DNA of 64,000 bases, taken from HXMU1420-2 sp034670145. Lineage in GTDB: Bacteria; Pseudomonadota; Alphaproteobacteria; Rhodobacterales; Rhodobacteraceae. The DNA is taken from the NCBI GenBank assembly GCA_034670145.1, contig JAXMOA010000001.1:310001-374000 (forward strand). The letters run 5' to 3'. The notes under the pieces were generated by a model. It made no database searches. It saw only the letters and a list, made by a program, of their open reading frames with translations, and was not told where the DNA came from. How positions within the stretch are numbered: the first letter of the stretch is position 1; every line of letters starts with the position of its first letter. Below are positions 25,109 to 33,895 of the stretch, one piece after another. The position numbers and the translations under genes were made by a program.

Positions 25109-26908
25109 TCAGTTGTCCATCTTCAACGCCGAGATGAACGCCTCTTGCGGGATGTCCACCTTGCCGAACTGGCGCATTTTCTTCTTACCGGCCTTCTGCT
25201 TGTCCAGCAGCTTGCGTTTGCGCGTCGCGTCACCGCCGTAACATTTGGCCGTCACATCCTTGCGCAGGGCTGACAGGGTTTCGCGGGCAATCACCTTGCC
25301 CCCGATCGCTGCCTGAATCGGAATCTTGAACATGTGGCGCGGGATCAGATCCTTGAGCTTTTCACACATCGCCCGCCCGCGCATTTCTGCACGGTCCCGG
25401 TGCACCATCATCGACAGGGCATCCACCGGTTCGTCATTCACCAGCACCTGCATCTTGACCAGATTGTCCGCCCGATAGCCGGTCAGCTGATAGTCAAAGC
25501 TGGCATACCCTTTGGTCACCGATTTCAGCCGGTCATAAAAGTCGAACACAACCTCGTTCAATGGCAGGTCATAGACCGCCATCGCCCGCGACCCGGCATA
25601 GGTCAGATCCTCCTGGATGCCGCGCCGATCCTGGCACAGTTTCAGGACATCGCCCAGGAATTCATCCGGCACCAGAATCGTCGCCTTGATCCGGGGTTCC
25701 TCGATATGATCCACATGGGTCATATCCGGCATATCCGCCGGATTGTGCAGATCCATGACCGACCCGTCACGCATATAGACGTGATAAACCACCGACGGCG
25801 CGGTGGTGATCAGCGCGATGTCATATTCCCGCTCGATCCGGTCGCGGATCACCTCCAGATGCAACAACCCAAGGAAGCCGCAGCGGAAACCAAAGCCAAG
25901 CGCGGCAGAGGTTTCCATTTCAAAGCTGAAGGAGGCGTCATTCAACGCCAGTTTCTCGATCGCGTCGCGCAGATCCTCAAACTCCGAAGAATCCACCGGA
26001 AACAGGCCACAGAACACAACCGGCACCGAAGGTTTGAAGCCCGGCAGCGCCTCTTCTGTGCCCTTCTTTTCATGGGTGATCGTGTCGCCGACACGGGTGT
26101 CGCGCACCTGTTTGATCGAAGCGGTCAGAAACCCGATCTCGCCCGGGCCCAACACATCAATCGCCGCCATCTCGGGGCGGAACACGCCGATGCGGTCCAC
26201 GTGATGGGTGGAATTGTTGGACAGCATCCGCACCCGGTCACCCTTTTTCAGCTGACCATCCATGATACGCACCAGAACGATCACGCCCAGATAGGCGTCA
26301 TACCAACTGTCAACCAGCATCGCCTTGAGCGGCGCATCCCGGTTCCCCTCAGGCGCGGGCAATTCATGTACAATCGCCTCCAGCACCTCGTGGATGCCGA
26401 CACCGGTCTTGGCCGACACCTGAATCGCACCAGAGGCGTCAATCCCGATCACATCCTCGATCTGTTCGGCCACCCGGTCACAATCGGCGGCAGGCAAATC
26501 AATCTTGTTCAGCACCGGCACAATGTCATGATCCGCGTCAATCGCCTGATAGACATTGGCCAGGGTCTGCGCCTCTACGCCCTGGGTGGAATCGACCACC
26601 AGCAATGACCCCTCAACCGCCCGCATGGAGCGGGACACCTCATAGGCGAAATCCACGTGGCCGGGGGTGTCGATCAGGTTCAGCACATAGTCCTGCCCGT
26701 CATCGGCCGTATAGTCGATGCGCACCGTGTTGGCCTTGATCGTGATGCCGCGCTCGCGCTCGATATCCATGCTGTCCAGCAACTGTTCCTTCATGTCCCG
26801 ATCCGAGACGGTGTTCGTCTCTTGAATCAGCCGGTCAGCAAGCGTGGATTTCCCATGGTCAATATGGGCGACGATGGAGAAATTACGGATTTGGGAAAGC
26901 TCTGTCAT
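25109..26908 (-). CDS. lepA: Elongation factor 4 (LepA), back-translocase
   Basis: A 599-residue translational GTPase that back-translocates or remodels stalled ribosomes under ionic stress. GTPase motifs: G1 AHIDHGKST at residues 14-22, G3 DTPGHVDF and G4 NKID, followed by the domain II-V layout. The C-terminal domain ends MRQFGKVDIPQEAF, the LepA-specific tail. The open frame continues 180 codons upstream, but homology begins at ATG 26908 (MTELSQIRNF), so that is the start. It is divergent from a small secreted protein gene. Confidence 0.97.
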   Translation of the reverse strand: MTELSQIRNFSIVAHIDHGKSTLADRLIQETNTVSDRDMKEQLLDSMDIERERGITIKANTVRIDYTADDGQDYVLNLIDTPGHVDFAYEVSRSMRAVEGSLLVVDSTQGVEAQTLANVYQAIDADHDIVPVLNKIDLPAADCDRVAEQIEDVIGIDASGAIQVSAKTGVGIHEVLEAIVHELPAPEGNRDAPLKAMLVDSWYDAYLGVIVLVRIMDGQLKKGDRVRMLSNNSTHHVDRIGVFRPEMAAIDVLGPGEIGFLTASIKQVRDTRVGDTITHEKKGTEEALPGFKPSVPVVFCGLFPVDSSEFEDLRDAIEKLALNDASFSFEMETSAALGFGFRCGFLGLLHLEVIRDRIEREYDIALITTAPSVVYHVYMRDGSVMDLHNPADMPDMTHVDHIEEPRIKATILVPDEFLGDVLKLCQDRRGIQEDLTYAGSRAMAVYDLPLNEVVFDFYDRLKSVTKGYASFDYQLTGYRADNLVKMQVLVNDEPVDALSMMVHRDRAEMRGRAMCEKLKDLIPRHMFKIPIQAAIGGKVIARETLSALRKDVTAKCYGGDATRKRKLLDKQKAGKKKMRQFGKVDIPQEAFISALKMDN

Positions 26909-27191
26909 GAACGGGGATATGGAGTGGAAATGAAGAGCGGTCAATGGGGCGAACCGCACCAGAGCGGGCGCTGTTGTATCATCTTGCGGCCCGGCCCTGT
27001 GGCTGATGCCGCGGGTGGGCTGAATCGACGGCTGCGGCGGCGCCTCGCAGGGGCAAAGCACCGGCTGGAAAGGCCAGCGCATAACGGCCAGTGTTGAATG
27101 GAGGGACGACTTGCGACATACTATGTCAAATTTGCAGTATCGCGGGATCCGACACATAAGGCGGACCTGACAAAAACACAGGAGCCGAATC

Positions 27192-27512
27192 ATGCCGGCA
27201 TGGGGTTTCAAGACCGCTATGATCTGCGCAATTGCAGGAACGATGGCCTTTGGCAGCCTGCCCGCCGAGGCGGGGTTTATCGGCAATGCCTGCCTGAAAT
27301 CAAACCGGCCTGGCAGCTCGCGCGCCCTGTGCAATTGCATCGACAAGGTCGCCAAGAACAACATGACCCGCCAGCAGCAAAAGAAGGCGGCAAAGTTCTT
27401 TGGTGATCCGCACAAGGCCCAGCAAGTGCGCCAATCCAGCCGCAAAAGTGACGAACAGCTTTGGGAAAACTACAAAGCCTTCAGCAAACAGGCGGTCAAA
27501 ACCTGCGGCTAG
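27192..27512 (+). CDS. Small secreted four-cysteine protein, unknown function
   Basis: A 106-residue protein. It has a signal peptide of about 27 residues ending PAEAG, then a basic, Gln/Lys-rich helical body with four cysteines (two close together in ALCNC, one early in NACLKS, one at the C-terminus in KTCG). They could form two disulfides in the periplasm. AGGAG lies 7 bp before ATG 27192. I recognise no family. It precedes a LysR-type regulator on the same strand by 168 bp, with no evidence of co-transcription. Confidence 0.75.
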   Translation: MPAWGFKTAMICAIAGTMAFGSLPAEAGFIGNACLKSNRPGSSRALCNCIDKVAKNNMTRQQQKKAAKFFGDPHKAQQVRQSSRKSDEQLWENYKAFSKQAVKTCG

Positions 27513-27680
27513 ACCGCCGGATGACACCCGGGCCGGCACTGTGAAATACCGTTGAAACATAAGGCTGCGGCTCAGATTTGCCCGCCCACACCCTGTTTGA
27601 CGATCTGGCTTGCGCGTTTGACGGGTTGACGGAGCGGCGACAGAGTTTCACAAAAGGTGAAACTATCCAAGAGATGTCAG

Positions 27681-28664
27681 ATGTTGATGAAAGGTGTGAC
27701 CCTGCGGGGTCTGGAAGTGTTCGAGGCGCTGTCAGCCTCGGGTTCGGTGGCACAGGCCTCCGAAGCAACAGGGCTCAGCCAACCTGCCGTCAGCCAGCAA
27801 TTGCGCAACCTGGAAACCGCCCTGGGCGTTGACCTGGTGGATCATGGCAAACGCCCCATGCGCCTGACCCCGGCGGGTCGCAGCTTCCTGACGCGCACCG
27901 AGGCCGTGCTGAGCGAACTGCGCCTGGCCCAGAGCGAGCTGACGGTGATGGACCTCACCCATCTCAGCACGCTGTCAATCGGGCTGATTGATGATTTCGA
28001 CAATGACCTGACCCCGCGACTGGTGACCATCCTGGCGGACAGCCTGACCAAATGCCGGTTCAAACTGATCACAGCGCCCAGCCACGAAATCAGCGACGCC
28101 ATGCAGGCCCGCCGCCTGCATATCGCCGTGGCGGCCACCACCGGAGAGATGCTGCCCGGTGTGGTCGAATATCCGCTGGTGCGCGATCCGTTCATGCTGG
28201 TCGTGCCCAAAGGTCTGATTTCGGGCGGAACCGATGGCGCGGCCAAATCCGACGTGCTCCAAGAGCTGGGTGATTTGCCGCTCCTGCGCTACTCGCGCGA
28301 ACAGCTGATCAGCCGCCAGATCGAATCGCACCTGGCCCGCCAGAAACTGGACCTTGAGGAACGCTTCGAAATTGGCAGCCACCTGGCCCTGATCGCCATG
28401 GTGGCCCGCCGGGTGGGCTGGGCCGTTACTACACCGCTGGGATACATGCGCGCGGCCCGCTTCCATGACCAGATCGAGGCCTACCCCCTGCCCTGGCCGT
28501 CCTTTGCGCGCACGATTTCGCTTTTTGCCGGGGCCGACTGGGCCGACCGTGTGCCCCGTGACGTGGCCTCCACAATGCGCCGGCTGGTGCAAAGCCACAT
28601 GATCGACCCAGGCGTGGCCCGCCTGCCCTGGCTCGCCGGCCAATTGCGCGTGATCGACGATTGA
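27681..28664 (+). CDS. LysR-family transcriptional regulator
   Basis: A 327-residue regulator. Residues about 5-65 hold the winged helix-turn-helix (LEVFEALSASGSVAQASEAT, SQPAVSQQLR), followed by a two-lobe effector domain. Candidate starts are GTG 27657, ATG 27681 and ATG 27687. I prefer 27681 because AAGAGA lies seven bases upstream and the homology starts just after. It stands alone between a small secreted protein and a sirtuin gene, so the target is not obvious. Confidence 0.9.
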   Translation: MLMKGVTLRGLEVFEALSASGSVAQASEATGLSQPAVSQQLRNLETALGVDLVDHGKRPMRLTPAGRSFLTRTEAVLSELRLAQSELTVMDLTHLSTLSIGLIDDFDNDLTPRLVTILADSLTKCRFKLITAPSHEISDAMQARRLHIAVAATTGEMLPGVVEYPLVRDPFMLVVPKGLISGGTDGAAKSDVLQELGDLPLLRYSREQLISRQIESHLARQKLDLEERFEIGSHLALIAMVARRVGWAVTTPLGYMRAARFHDQIEAYPLPWPSFARTISLFAGADWADRVPRDVASTMRRLVQSHMIDPGVARLPWLAGQLRVIDD

Positions 28665-28758
28665 CCCCCACGCCACCCCCGAAAATTCGCAGAATTTTCG
28701 TTGACACCCGGCGCGGACATGGCGACCTTCTTCGTTCTGACACGACGGAGCAACCCGC

Positions 28759-29457
28759 ATGAAAATCGTCATTCTGACCGGCGCCGGCATCTCTGCCGAA
28801 AGCGGACTTGGCACCTTTCGCGACAAGGACGGGCTCTGGACACAGGTCAGACTCGAAGATGTCGCCACACCCCAAGGATTTGCCCGCGACCCGGCCCTGG
28901 TCCAGGCCTTTTACAATTCCCGCCGCCAGGAGGCCGCCACCGCGACACCAAACGCGGCCCACACAGCATTGGCCCGCCTGCAGGCAGAGTGGCCAGAGGA
29001 CGTGGTGATCGTCACCCAGAATGTCGACGGGCTGCACGAAGCGGGCGGCGCGCAGGATGTCATCCACATGCATGGCGAACTGGCCTCGGCCCTATGCGGG
29101 CTCTGTGACCACCGCTGGCCGGCCCCGGCCCAGATGGCCGTTCAGGAACCCTGCCCCGCCTGCGGCGGCCCCGGTGGACGCCCTGACGTGGTTTGGTTCG
29201 GCGAAATCCCCTATCACATGGATCTCATCCAACAGCATCTGGCCCAGGCCGATCTGTTCGCCGCGATCGGCACCTCCGGAGAGGTCTACCCCGCCGCGGG
29301 TTTTGTCCACGAGGCCGCCCAGCGCGGCATTCCCCGGGTCGAGCTGAACCTCGATCCTGACGGCACGTCGCCACTGTTCACAGAACGCCTGGTCGGCCCT
29401 GCAAGCCAGGTGGTCCCTGCCTGGGTCGAGTCCCTGCTGACAACACACAACAGCTGA
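28759..29457 (+). CDS. cobB: NAD-dependent protein deacylase (sirtuin, CobB type)
   Basis: A 232-residue sirtuin that removes acyl groups from protein lysines using NAD+. Motifs: GAGIS at 8-12, TQNVDGLH at 86-93, catalytic His105 in HMHGE, and zinc ligands Cys113, Cys116, Cys132 and Cys135. The Tyr52-x-x-Arg55 pair (FYNSRR) matches the Tyr/Arg that bind succinyl and malonyl lysine in SIRT5 and CobB, so desuccinylase or demalonylase activity is expected in addition to deacetylation. The stop is 5 bp from the convergent gene at 29463. Confidence 0.93.
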   Translation: MKIVILTGAGISAESGLGTFRDKDGLWTQVRLEDVATPQGFARDPALVQAFYNSRRQEAATATPNAAHTALARLQAEWPEDVVIVTQNVDGLHEAGGAQDVIHMHGELASALCGLCDHRWPAPAQMAVQEPCPACGGPGGRPDVVWFGEIPYHMDLIQQHLAQADLFAAIGTSGEVYPAAGFVHEAAQRGIPRVELNLDPDGTSPLFTERLVGPASQVVPAWVESLLTTHNS

Positions 29458-29462
29458 AAAAC

Positions 29463-29702
29463 TCAGCCGCGCCGAACCGCCAGCGGATCCCCCGGAACAC
29501 TATCCTGATCTTCGACCTGGCGCAGACGTTGCATGTAGCGATCAAATTTGCGCACCAACTCGGGCTGGCCTGGTGTTTGCTCGGCCAATAGGTCCGCCCG
29601 AAATTCCGGCCCCAAAACCATGCTGCCAGCCGGAACGTCCGCATCATCGGTCGATGTGCTGTCCTGCGCAGGCAGTTCCATCTTCACCGGTCCGACAAAC
29701 AT
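29463..29702 (-). CDS. Small hypothetical protein
   Basis: A 79-residue acidic protein without signal peptide or membrane segment. ATG 29702 is preceded by GAGGGT at good spacing; the frame continues 25 codons upstream without a site. The middle part (PAGSMVLGPEFRADLLAEQT) and a C-terminal helix with YMQRLRQVED suggest a small folded protein. It converges with the sirtuin gene at a 5-bp gap. I do not recognise a family. Coding is supported by the ribosome site and codon use only. Confidence 0.6.
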   Translation of the reverse strand: MFVGPVKMELPAQDSTSTDDADVPAGSMVLGPEFRADLLAEQTPGQPELVRKFDRYMQRLRQVEDQDSVPGDPLAVRRG

Positions 29703-30062
29703 TTTACCCTCACTCGTATCGTTACAAACAGATCGCAGCGCACCCTTGGCCTGCTGGCGGGCCCAAAAGCTCGGCATTCAGAAGATGGCAGTGCAACAAA
29801 GGATTTGGGTCAGCCCGCAAGGAGCGCGAAACCACCCACAGGCGGTCTCTGAAACCCAAGCTGCATTGCCCCCCGGCGATACAGCCCCCCATTTTACCCC
29901 ACCCCAACGCGCCAAGGTCAAAGACCCGCCCAGGTTCACAGTGCCTCTTTGGCACGGCTGCAATATTCACAAAAGTCAAAGCCCGGTTAACCATACGGCA
30001 AGTGAACCACGCTCGGGCTCACTTGCCGGGTTATTGGGCAAGACCAACACCTAAAACGGGCA
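29703..30062. other. Intergenic region without recognised gene
   Basis: 360 bp between two minus-strand genes, somewhat lower in GC than its surroundings. Short frames lack ribosome sites and family resemblance. One 10-bp inverted repeat lies at 29996-30028. I see no RNA gene. Confidence 0.4.
29996..30028. repeat. 10-bp inverted repeat downstream of copper chaperone gene
   Basis: CGGCAAGTGA, 13-nt loop, TCACTTGCCG, a perfect match. It lies 35 bp past the stop of the minus-strand PCu(A)C gene. No T-run follows, so it is either a factor-dependent terminator/mRNA-end hairpin or an operator. I cannot decide between them. Confidence 0.55.
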
Positions 30063-30521
30063 TTAGTGGCTGTGAGCGCCCGCTTTGCGTTCCTGATCGA
30101 CGGGAATCTCTACGTCCATCTCGCCCGCTTTTTCAAAGATCAGCGTAACGGCAATCGATTCGCCCTGCTCCAGCGGCGCTTTGAGCCCCATCAGCATCAG
30201 GTGATCACCACCCCGTTCGAGCGCATGCTGCCCACCCGCAGGAATGGCAAAACCTTCCATGACGTGCTGCATCTTCATGACGCCATTGGCGTCCTCCACA
30301 TGGGTGTGCAGCTCGGTTTTGGCGGCGATATCGCTGCGCACGCCGATCAGCCGGTCATCACTGTCGCCCGTGTTCATCAACGTCATGAACGCGGCCCCCG
30401 ACTTCGCCGAGGCGCCCGAGCTGCGGGCATAGGCATCATGCACCATGATGCCGTCGGCCAAAGCCGGAGTGAAGGAAAGAGCCGTCATCAGGGCGGCATA
30501 GGCGATTGATTTGAGGGACAT
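30063..30521 (-). CDS. PCu(A)C-type periplasmic copper chaperone
   Basis: A 152-residue protein with a signal peptide (1-22, ending ALA-D) and a DUF461/PCu(A)C domain. The copper-binding set is visible: His72/His74 in ELHTHV, Met82/Met84 in VMKM, and His107-x-Met109 in GDHLML, with an extra C-terminal HSH. These chaperones deliver Cu(I) to the CuA or CuB site of cytochrome oxidase in the periplasm. ATG 30521 has GGAG upstream; an ATG six codons earlier is poorer. It follows the DUF2946 gene by 47 bp on the same strand, so the two are likely co-transcribed. Confidence 0.92.
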   Translation of the reverse strand: MSLKSIAYAALMTALSFTPALADGIMVHDAYARSSGASAKSGAAFMTLMNTGDSDDRLIGVRSDIAAKTELHTHVEDANGVMKMQHVMEGFAIPAGGQHALERGGDHLMLMGLKAPLEQGESIAVTLIFEKAGEMDVEIPVDQERKAGAHSH

Positions 30522-30568
30522 GGTTTGTCTCCGAAGCAAATGTTCTGTCTGAGTTTGAAAGGTGGAAA

Positions 30569-30925
30569 TCAGACAGTCATCGGCGGGCCGCGTACCCGAA
30601 TAGGCATCCGGGGCGTGCGCAGGATCGCCTCGGAGCTGGCGGCAACCATGGCCACGCGCAGGGTCCGGTCAGGCACCCGCGCAACCGGGTCATGCGTCAG
30701 CACCGCACCCAGCAGATGCAGCATACAGTCGGGGCAGATATGCGGCGGATCGACCGGCGTGCCGGTTTCGTCCACATAAACCGTTACCGATGCGCCGCCC
30801 GAACAGATCACAATCTGGTCGGTCGCGCCCGTATTTGCCCCGCGTGCAATCGCCATGCTCTGGGCGGTCAGCACCAAAACAAGGCTCAGCATCAAAGCCA
30901 GGGATATGCGGATTTTATCGGTCAC
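30569..30925 (-). CDS. DUF2946-type small membrane/secreted protein
   Basis: A 118-residue protein. An N-terminal hydrophobic segment (9-29) acts as signal or anchor. A cysteine near 41 (VICSGG) and the ICPDC pair near 63-67 follow, then a C-terminal tail ending RVRGPP. This cysteine pattern and ending fit DUF2946-like proteins, which usually sit beside copper-handling genes. Here it precedes a PCu(A)C chaperone on the same strand. It may bind or sense copper through the cysteines, but this is inference from context. Confidence 0.7.
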   Translation of the reverse strand: MTDKIRISLALMLSLVLVLTAQSMAIARGANTGATDQIVICSGGASVTVYVDETGTPVDPPHICPDCMLHLLGAVLTHDPVARVPDRTLRVAMVAASSEAILRTPRMPIRVRGPPMTV

Positions 30926-30965
30926 TCTGTCAGCATATCGGACGCCGAACGTCCGGCTTCAAGTG

Positions 30966-30991
30966 CAAAAAGCCCCGCTGATGAGCGGGGC
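30966..30991 (-). terminator. Rho-independent terminator of the rpmB transcript
   Basis: Reading the minus strand: GCCCCGCT, loop CATC, AGCGGGGC, then TTTTT. The stem is 8 bp and perfect, with the U-run directly after. It lies 160 bp after the rpmB stop and 40 bp before the DUF2946 start, so it separates the two transcripts. Confidence 0.85.
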
Positions 30992-31152
30992 AATGTCGCA
31001 TGGTCGTCAGCTTACAAAGCGAAGCGGTGCAAGGGCGAACACAGTTGCATCCGCGTCAGCCCATCCCGTCCAAGCGCCCGGCACGTGCCATATAGGTCTG
31101 GCTCATGCCAGGATGTTCAGACCCAACAGCGCCCGTACCCGGGCCGCCGGGA

Positions 31153-31440
31153 TCAAACGGCCAGCAACGCCCGTGCGATGTCGCGCTTGATGCGCAGAGC
31201 GTTGTCGGACAGTTCCTCGTCCTTTGCCTTGACCAAAAACGCGTCCAGACCACCGCGGTGATCCACGGTGCGCAGGGCCGCCGCAGAAATCCGCAGCTTG
31301 AACCCGCGGCCCAGCGTCTCAGACTGCAGGGTCACATCGTTCAGGTTGGGCAGAAACCGGCGTCTGGTTCTGTTTTTGGCGTGGCTGACATTGTTGCCAG
31401 ACATCGGGCCTTTTCCGGTCAGTTCGCAGCGGCGCGCCAT
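31153..31440 (-). CDS. rpmB: 50S ribosomal protein L28
   Basis: A 95-residue protein. The N-terminus MARRCELTGKGPMSGN and the region after NRTRRRFLPNL are characteristic of bacterial L28, a constituent of the large ribosomal subunit. The start is ATG 31440, with GAGGAT upstream; the frame continues upstream without meaning. It is the only gene of its transcript, with a leader hairpin at 31464-31480 and an intrinsic terminator downstream. Confidence 0.97.
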   Translation of the reverse strand: MARRCELTGKGPMSGNNVSHAKNRTRRRFLPNLNDVTLQSETLGRGFKLRISAAALRTVDHRGGLDAFLVKAKDEELSDNALRIKRDIARALLAV

Positions 31441-31791
31441 GGTGTCATCCTCATGTTCAACATGCGGGATTCGGTCCCGCCTATCCAAAGACACGGGGGA
31501 CATACCCCGCAAATACAAACGGGCGCCGCGTTCGGCAGCGCCCCGAATTCTGTCGGGCGTCTTTATGAGGGAATCTGCGGGACGTCAAGAGGACTCGCAT
31601 CATCCGATCCGGCAAATACACCCGTCACGTTCCCCGGATACCTACACATGCCTGGCCCAAAGCACAAAGCCTGAAACCAGGACAAGGCAACAATCCGCCC
31701 GCGTGGCGCCACTGCCCTAACGTCACAGCTATATCCGGTTGATCATCGGCGCGCCCCGCAACAGGCTGAGGGCCGCAGTGAGGAGCCTGTC
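31441..31791. other. Divergent intergenic region rpmB / DUF2855 gene
   Basis: 351 bp holding the rpmB leader and the promoters of both genes. Besides a hairpin in the rpmB leader I see no RNA gene and no convincing small gene. Confidence 0.4.
31464..31480 (-). promoter_or_regulatory. Hairpin in rpmB leader
   Basis: On the minus strand GCGGGA, loop CCGAA, TCCCGC, ending 23 bp before the rpmB ATG. It is a short perfect stem in a ribosomal-protein leader, so feedback control by L28 is conceivable. No comparison is available to support it. Confidence 0.35.
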
Positions 31792-32928
31792 ATGACCATG
31801 AAAAACCTGATCGTAAACCGGGCCGATTTGGCCCAGACCCAGATCACCCAGCGGCCGCTGCCACAGACGCTTGCGCCGGGGCGCTGTCTGTTGCGGATTG
31901 ATCGGTTTGCGCTGACCGCCAATAACATCACCTATGCCGTTGCGCCCGAACAGCTGCAATATTGGTCGTTCTTTCCCACCGAGCCCGACGGCTGGGGTCA
32001 GGTGCCGGTCTGGGGCTTTGCCGAGGTCGAGATGTCGACTCACCCCGAGGTGCCCGTGGGCACGCGTGTCTATGGCTATCTGCCCATGGCGACCCATTTG
32101 GAGGTTGAACCGGCCCGGGTCAACGCCAACTCCTTTATGGACGGGGCCGCGCATCGCCAGCCGATGTCGCCAATCTACAATCAATACACAATCGCCGCTA
32201 CAGATCCGGCCTGGGCGCCCGAAACCGAGGTTGGCTCAGAGGCCCTGATCAGCCTGTTCCGCCCCTTGTTCACCACCGCCTTTCTGCTGGACGATCTGCA
32301 CCGCGCTCAGGGCTTTTTCAGCGCAGAGCAGGTGATCCTGTCCAGTGCCTCCAGCAAGACGGCCATGGCTTTGGCGCATCTGCTGTCACAGGATAGCGCG
32401 GCAGAGGATGACGCAGCCCCCCGCGCGCAGGTGATCGGGCTGACCAGTGCGGGCAATCTCGGTTTTGTGGAAGGGCTGGGGTGCTATGATCAGGTGCTGG
32501 CCTATGAGGCGCTGGAATCGCTGCCGATCACCTCCAGCTGCTTTGTCGATATGGCCGGGAATGGCGATGTGCTGCGGCGGGTGCATCAGCATTTTGGCGG
32601 CGCGCTGAAAAACAGCTGTCGGGTGGGTTTGACCCATTGGCAGGCGCTGCCCGACACGGGCGGGGACGATCCGGCCGCGCTGCCCGGGCCAAAACCCGCG
32701 TTCTTCTTTGCCCCCAGCTATGCGCAACAGCGGATCGCCGATTGGGGCCCTGCCGGATTCTTTGCGCGTGCAGGTCAGGCCTGGGCCGGGTTTGCCCAGC
32801 GCGGGGCAGATTGGATTCATGTGGTCGAGGCAGGTGGGCCGGAAACAGTACAGGCGCTCTATGAGGACATGTTGGCCGGGCGGGTCGACCCGCGCGACGG
32901 GCTGTTCCTGACAATGCAGGGGGAGTAG
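31792..32928 (+). CDS. DUF2855 family protein (medium-chain reductase-like)
   Basis: A 378-residue cytoplasmic protein. The N-terminal part (residues 30-110) resembles the GroES-like domain of medium-chain dehydrogenases (ALTANNITYAVAPEQ, WGFAEVEMS), and the middle part a degenerate Rossmann region (SSASSKTAMALAHLL near 185). Together these features fit DUF2855. No zinc-binding set is evident. AGGAG lies before ATG 31792. The substrate and whether it binds NADPH are unknown. It is a single gene with no visible partners. Confidence 0.8.
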   Translation: MTMKNLIVNRADLAQTQITQRPLPQTLAPGRCLLRIDRFALTANNITYAVAPEQLQYWSFFPTEPDGWGQVPVWGFAEVEMSTHPEVPVGTRVYGYLPMATHLEVEPARVNANSFMDGAAHRQPMSPIYNQYTIAATDPAWAPETEVGSEALISLFRPLFTTAFLLDDLHRAQGFFSAEQVILSSASSKTAMALAHLLSQDSAAEDDAAPRAQVIGLTSAGNLGFVEGLGCYDQVLAYEALESLPITSSCFVDMAGNGDVLRRVHQHFGGALKNSCRVGLTHWQALPDTGGDDPAALPGPKPAFFFAPSYAQQRIADWGPAGFFARAGQAWAGFAQRGADWIHVVEAGGPETVQALYEDMLAGRVDPRDGLFLTMQGE

Positions 32929-32965
32929 GAGCAGCGGGAGTAGCAGCAGGGCGGGCGCGGCAGGT

Positions 32966-33463
32966 CTACTCTGACGGGCCGCGCGAAAACTTTTTGCGGC
33001 GATCGGCATGGCGCGTCTGAGCGTCAGCAATGCGCGCGGCATAATCCTTGCGCTCTTGCGGTGTCATCTCGCTCACCCGTTTCAGCCATTCCTGCTGAAA
33101 CGTCATCGCCCAGCTTTGCTGGCGGTCCAGTTGCTCTGATATGATGGCCGCTGTCGCCTCTGCATCGAAGGGCTCTGTTTGCAGATTGGTCACCAACCGC
33201 GCGACGGTTTGCCGGTTGGAGCTCCGCGCGCCCATTGACTTGCGGGTGGTCTTGCGGATCTCCATTCGGTCCTCTTTGGGCAGGGCCCCGATCACCGCAG
33301 CCCCGAAGGATGCTTGTCGTGGCATCCCGTCAGGTCCAAACACCCGAAACGCGGCCCCCACCGCCACACCGGCAATGGCCAGGTTCACCGCCAGCGAAAC
33401 GCCCAGCGCGATTCGCATCCAAAGCGGGCTGCGTCGGGGGGTGGATTGTGTCTCAACGCTCAT
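32966..33463 (-). CDS. Periplasmic Spy/CpxP-like metal-stress sensor
   Basis: A 165-residue protein anchored by one N-terminal membrane helix (residues 17-40). A helical periplasmic part of the heavy-metal-resistance/Spy type follows (ALPKEDRMEIRKTTRKSM, MTPQERKDYAARI). In such proteins the helical hairpin senses metals or unfolded protein and passes the signal to a partner. It is the last gene of a four-gene operon with an ECF sigma factor, 3 bp after the preceding gene, which suggests it is the periplasmic input of that sigma system. Confidence 0.75.
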   Translation of the reverse strand: MSVETQSTPRRSPLWMRIALGVSLAVNLAIAGVAVGAAFRVFGPDGMPRQASFGAAVIGALPKEDRMEIRKTTRKSMGARSSNRQTVARLVTNLQTEPFDAEATAAIISEQLDRQQSWAMTFQQEWLKRVSEMTPQERKDYAARIADAQTRHADRRKKFSRGPSE

Positions 33464-33466
33464 GCT

Positions 33467-33895
33467 CTACCCTTCCTCTGCCGCCCAGATCAAAGCGACC
33501 TCCTGATCCTGAAACAGATCCAAACCGGACTGATCCTGCCACACCAGCATCGCCGGGTCCGGCCAGGTTGCGGGCGGGGCGATCCCGATCCAGACCCCTG
33601 TCGCACAGGCCGCTGCCAATCCGCCCATGCCGGCCCAGCCGCCCAGGGCCTGGGTCAACGGGCGCAACCAGTCAAACCGCACCACCGAGGCCAGAACAGA
33701 ACCCGGACCCGAATTGCGGGCAGCGGCCCTTTCCCCGACAACAGGCGGGGCCGCCTCTGAAACTGCGGCCTGCTGCACCGCGTCCGCATCCGCCAACACC
33801 CGCTGCATCAGCGGATCCGAAGCCTCTGGACGCGCCGCGCGCGCCTGCGCAAACAGATCCTCCAGCGGGTCAAATTTATCCTGCTTGTCAGTCAT
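33467..33895 (-). CDS. Probable anti-sigma-type membrane protein paired with the ECF sigma factor
   Basis: A 142-residue protein. The first 85 residues are polar and acidic (KFDPLEDLFAQARAARPE). One membrane helix follows at about 84-105 (GMGGLAAACATGVWIG), then a short periplasmic tail. The layout of a cytoplasmic domain, one helix and a small periplasmic part is that of an anti-sigma factor, and the gene overlaps the sigma gene by 8 bp. I see no zinc-binding HxxxCxxC motif, so it is not a ZAS-type anti-sigma. Role inferred from context. Confidence 0.6.
   Translation of the reverse strand: MTDKQDKFDPLEDLFAQARAARPEASDPLMQRVLADADAVQQAAVSEAAPPVVGERAAARNSGPGSVLASVVRFDWLRPLTQALGGWAGMGGLAAACATGVWIGIAPPATWPDPAMLVWQDQSGLDLFQDQEVALIWAAEEG

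Noticed and set aside
29703..30062. Possible small genes or an RNA gene in the gap
   Set aside because: Frames lack ribosome sites, codon use is unlike neighbours, and the only structure is a 10-bp inverted repeat.
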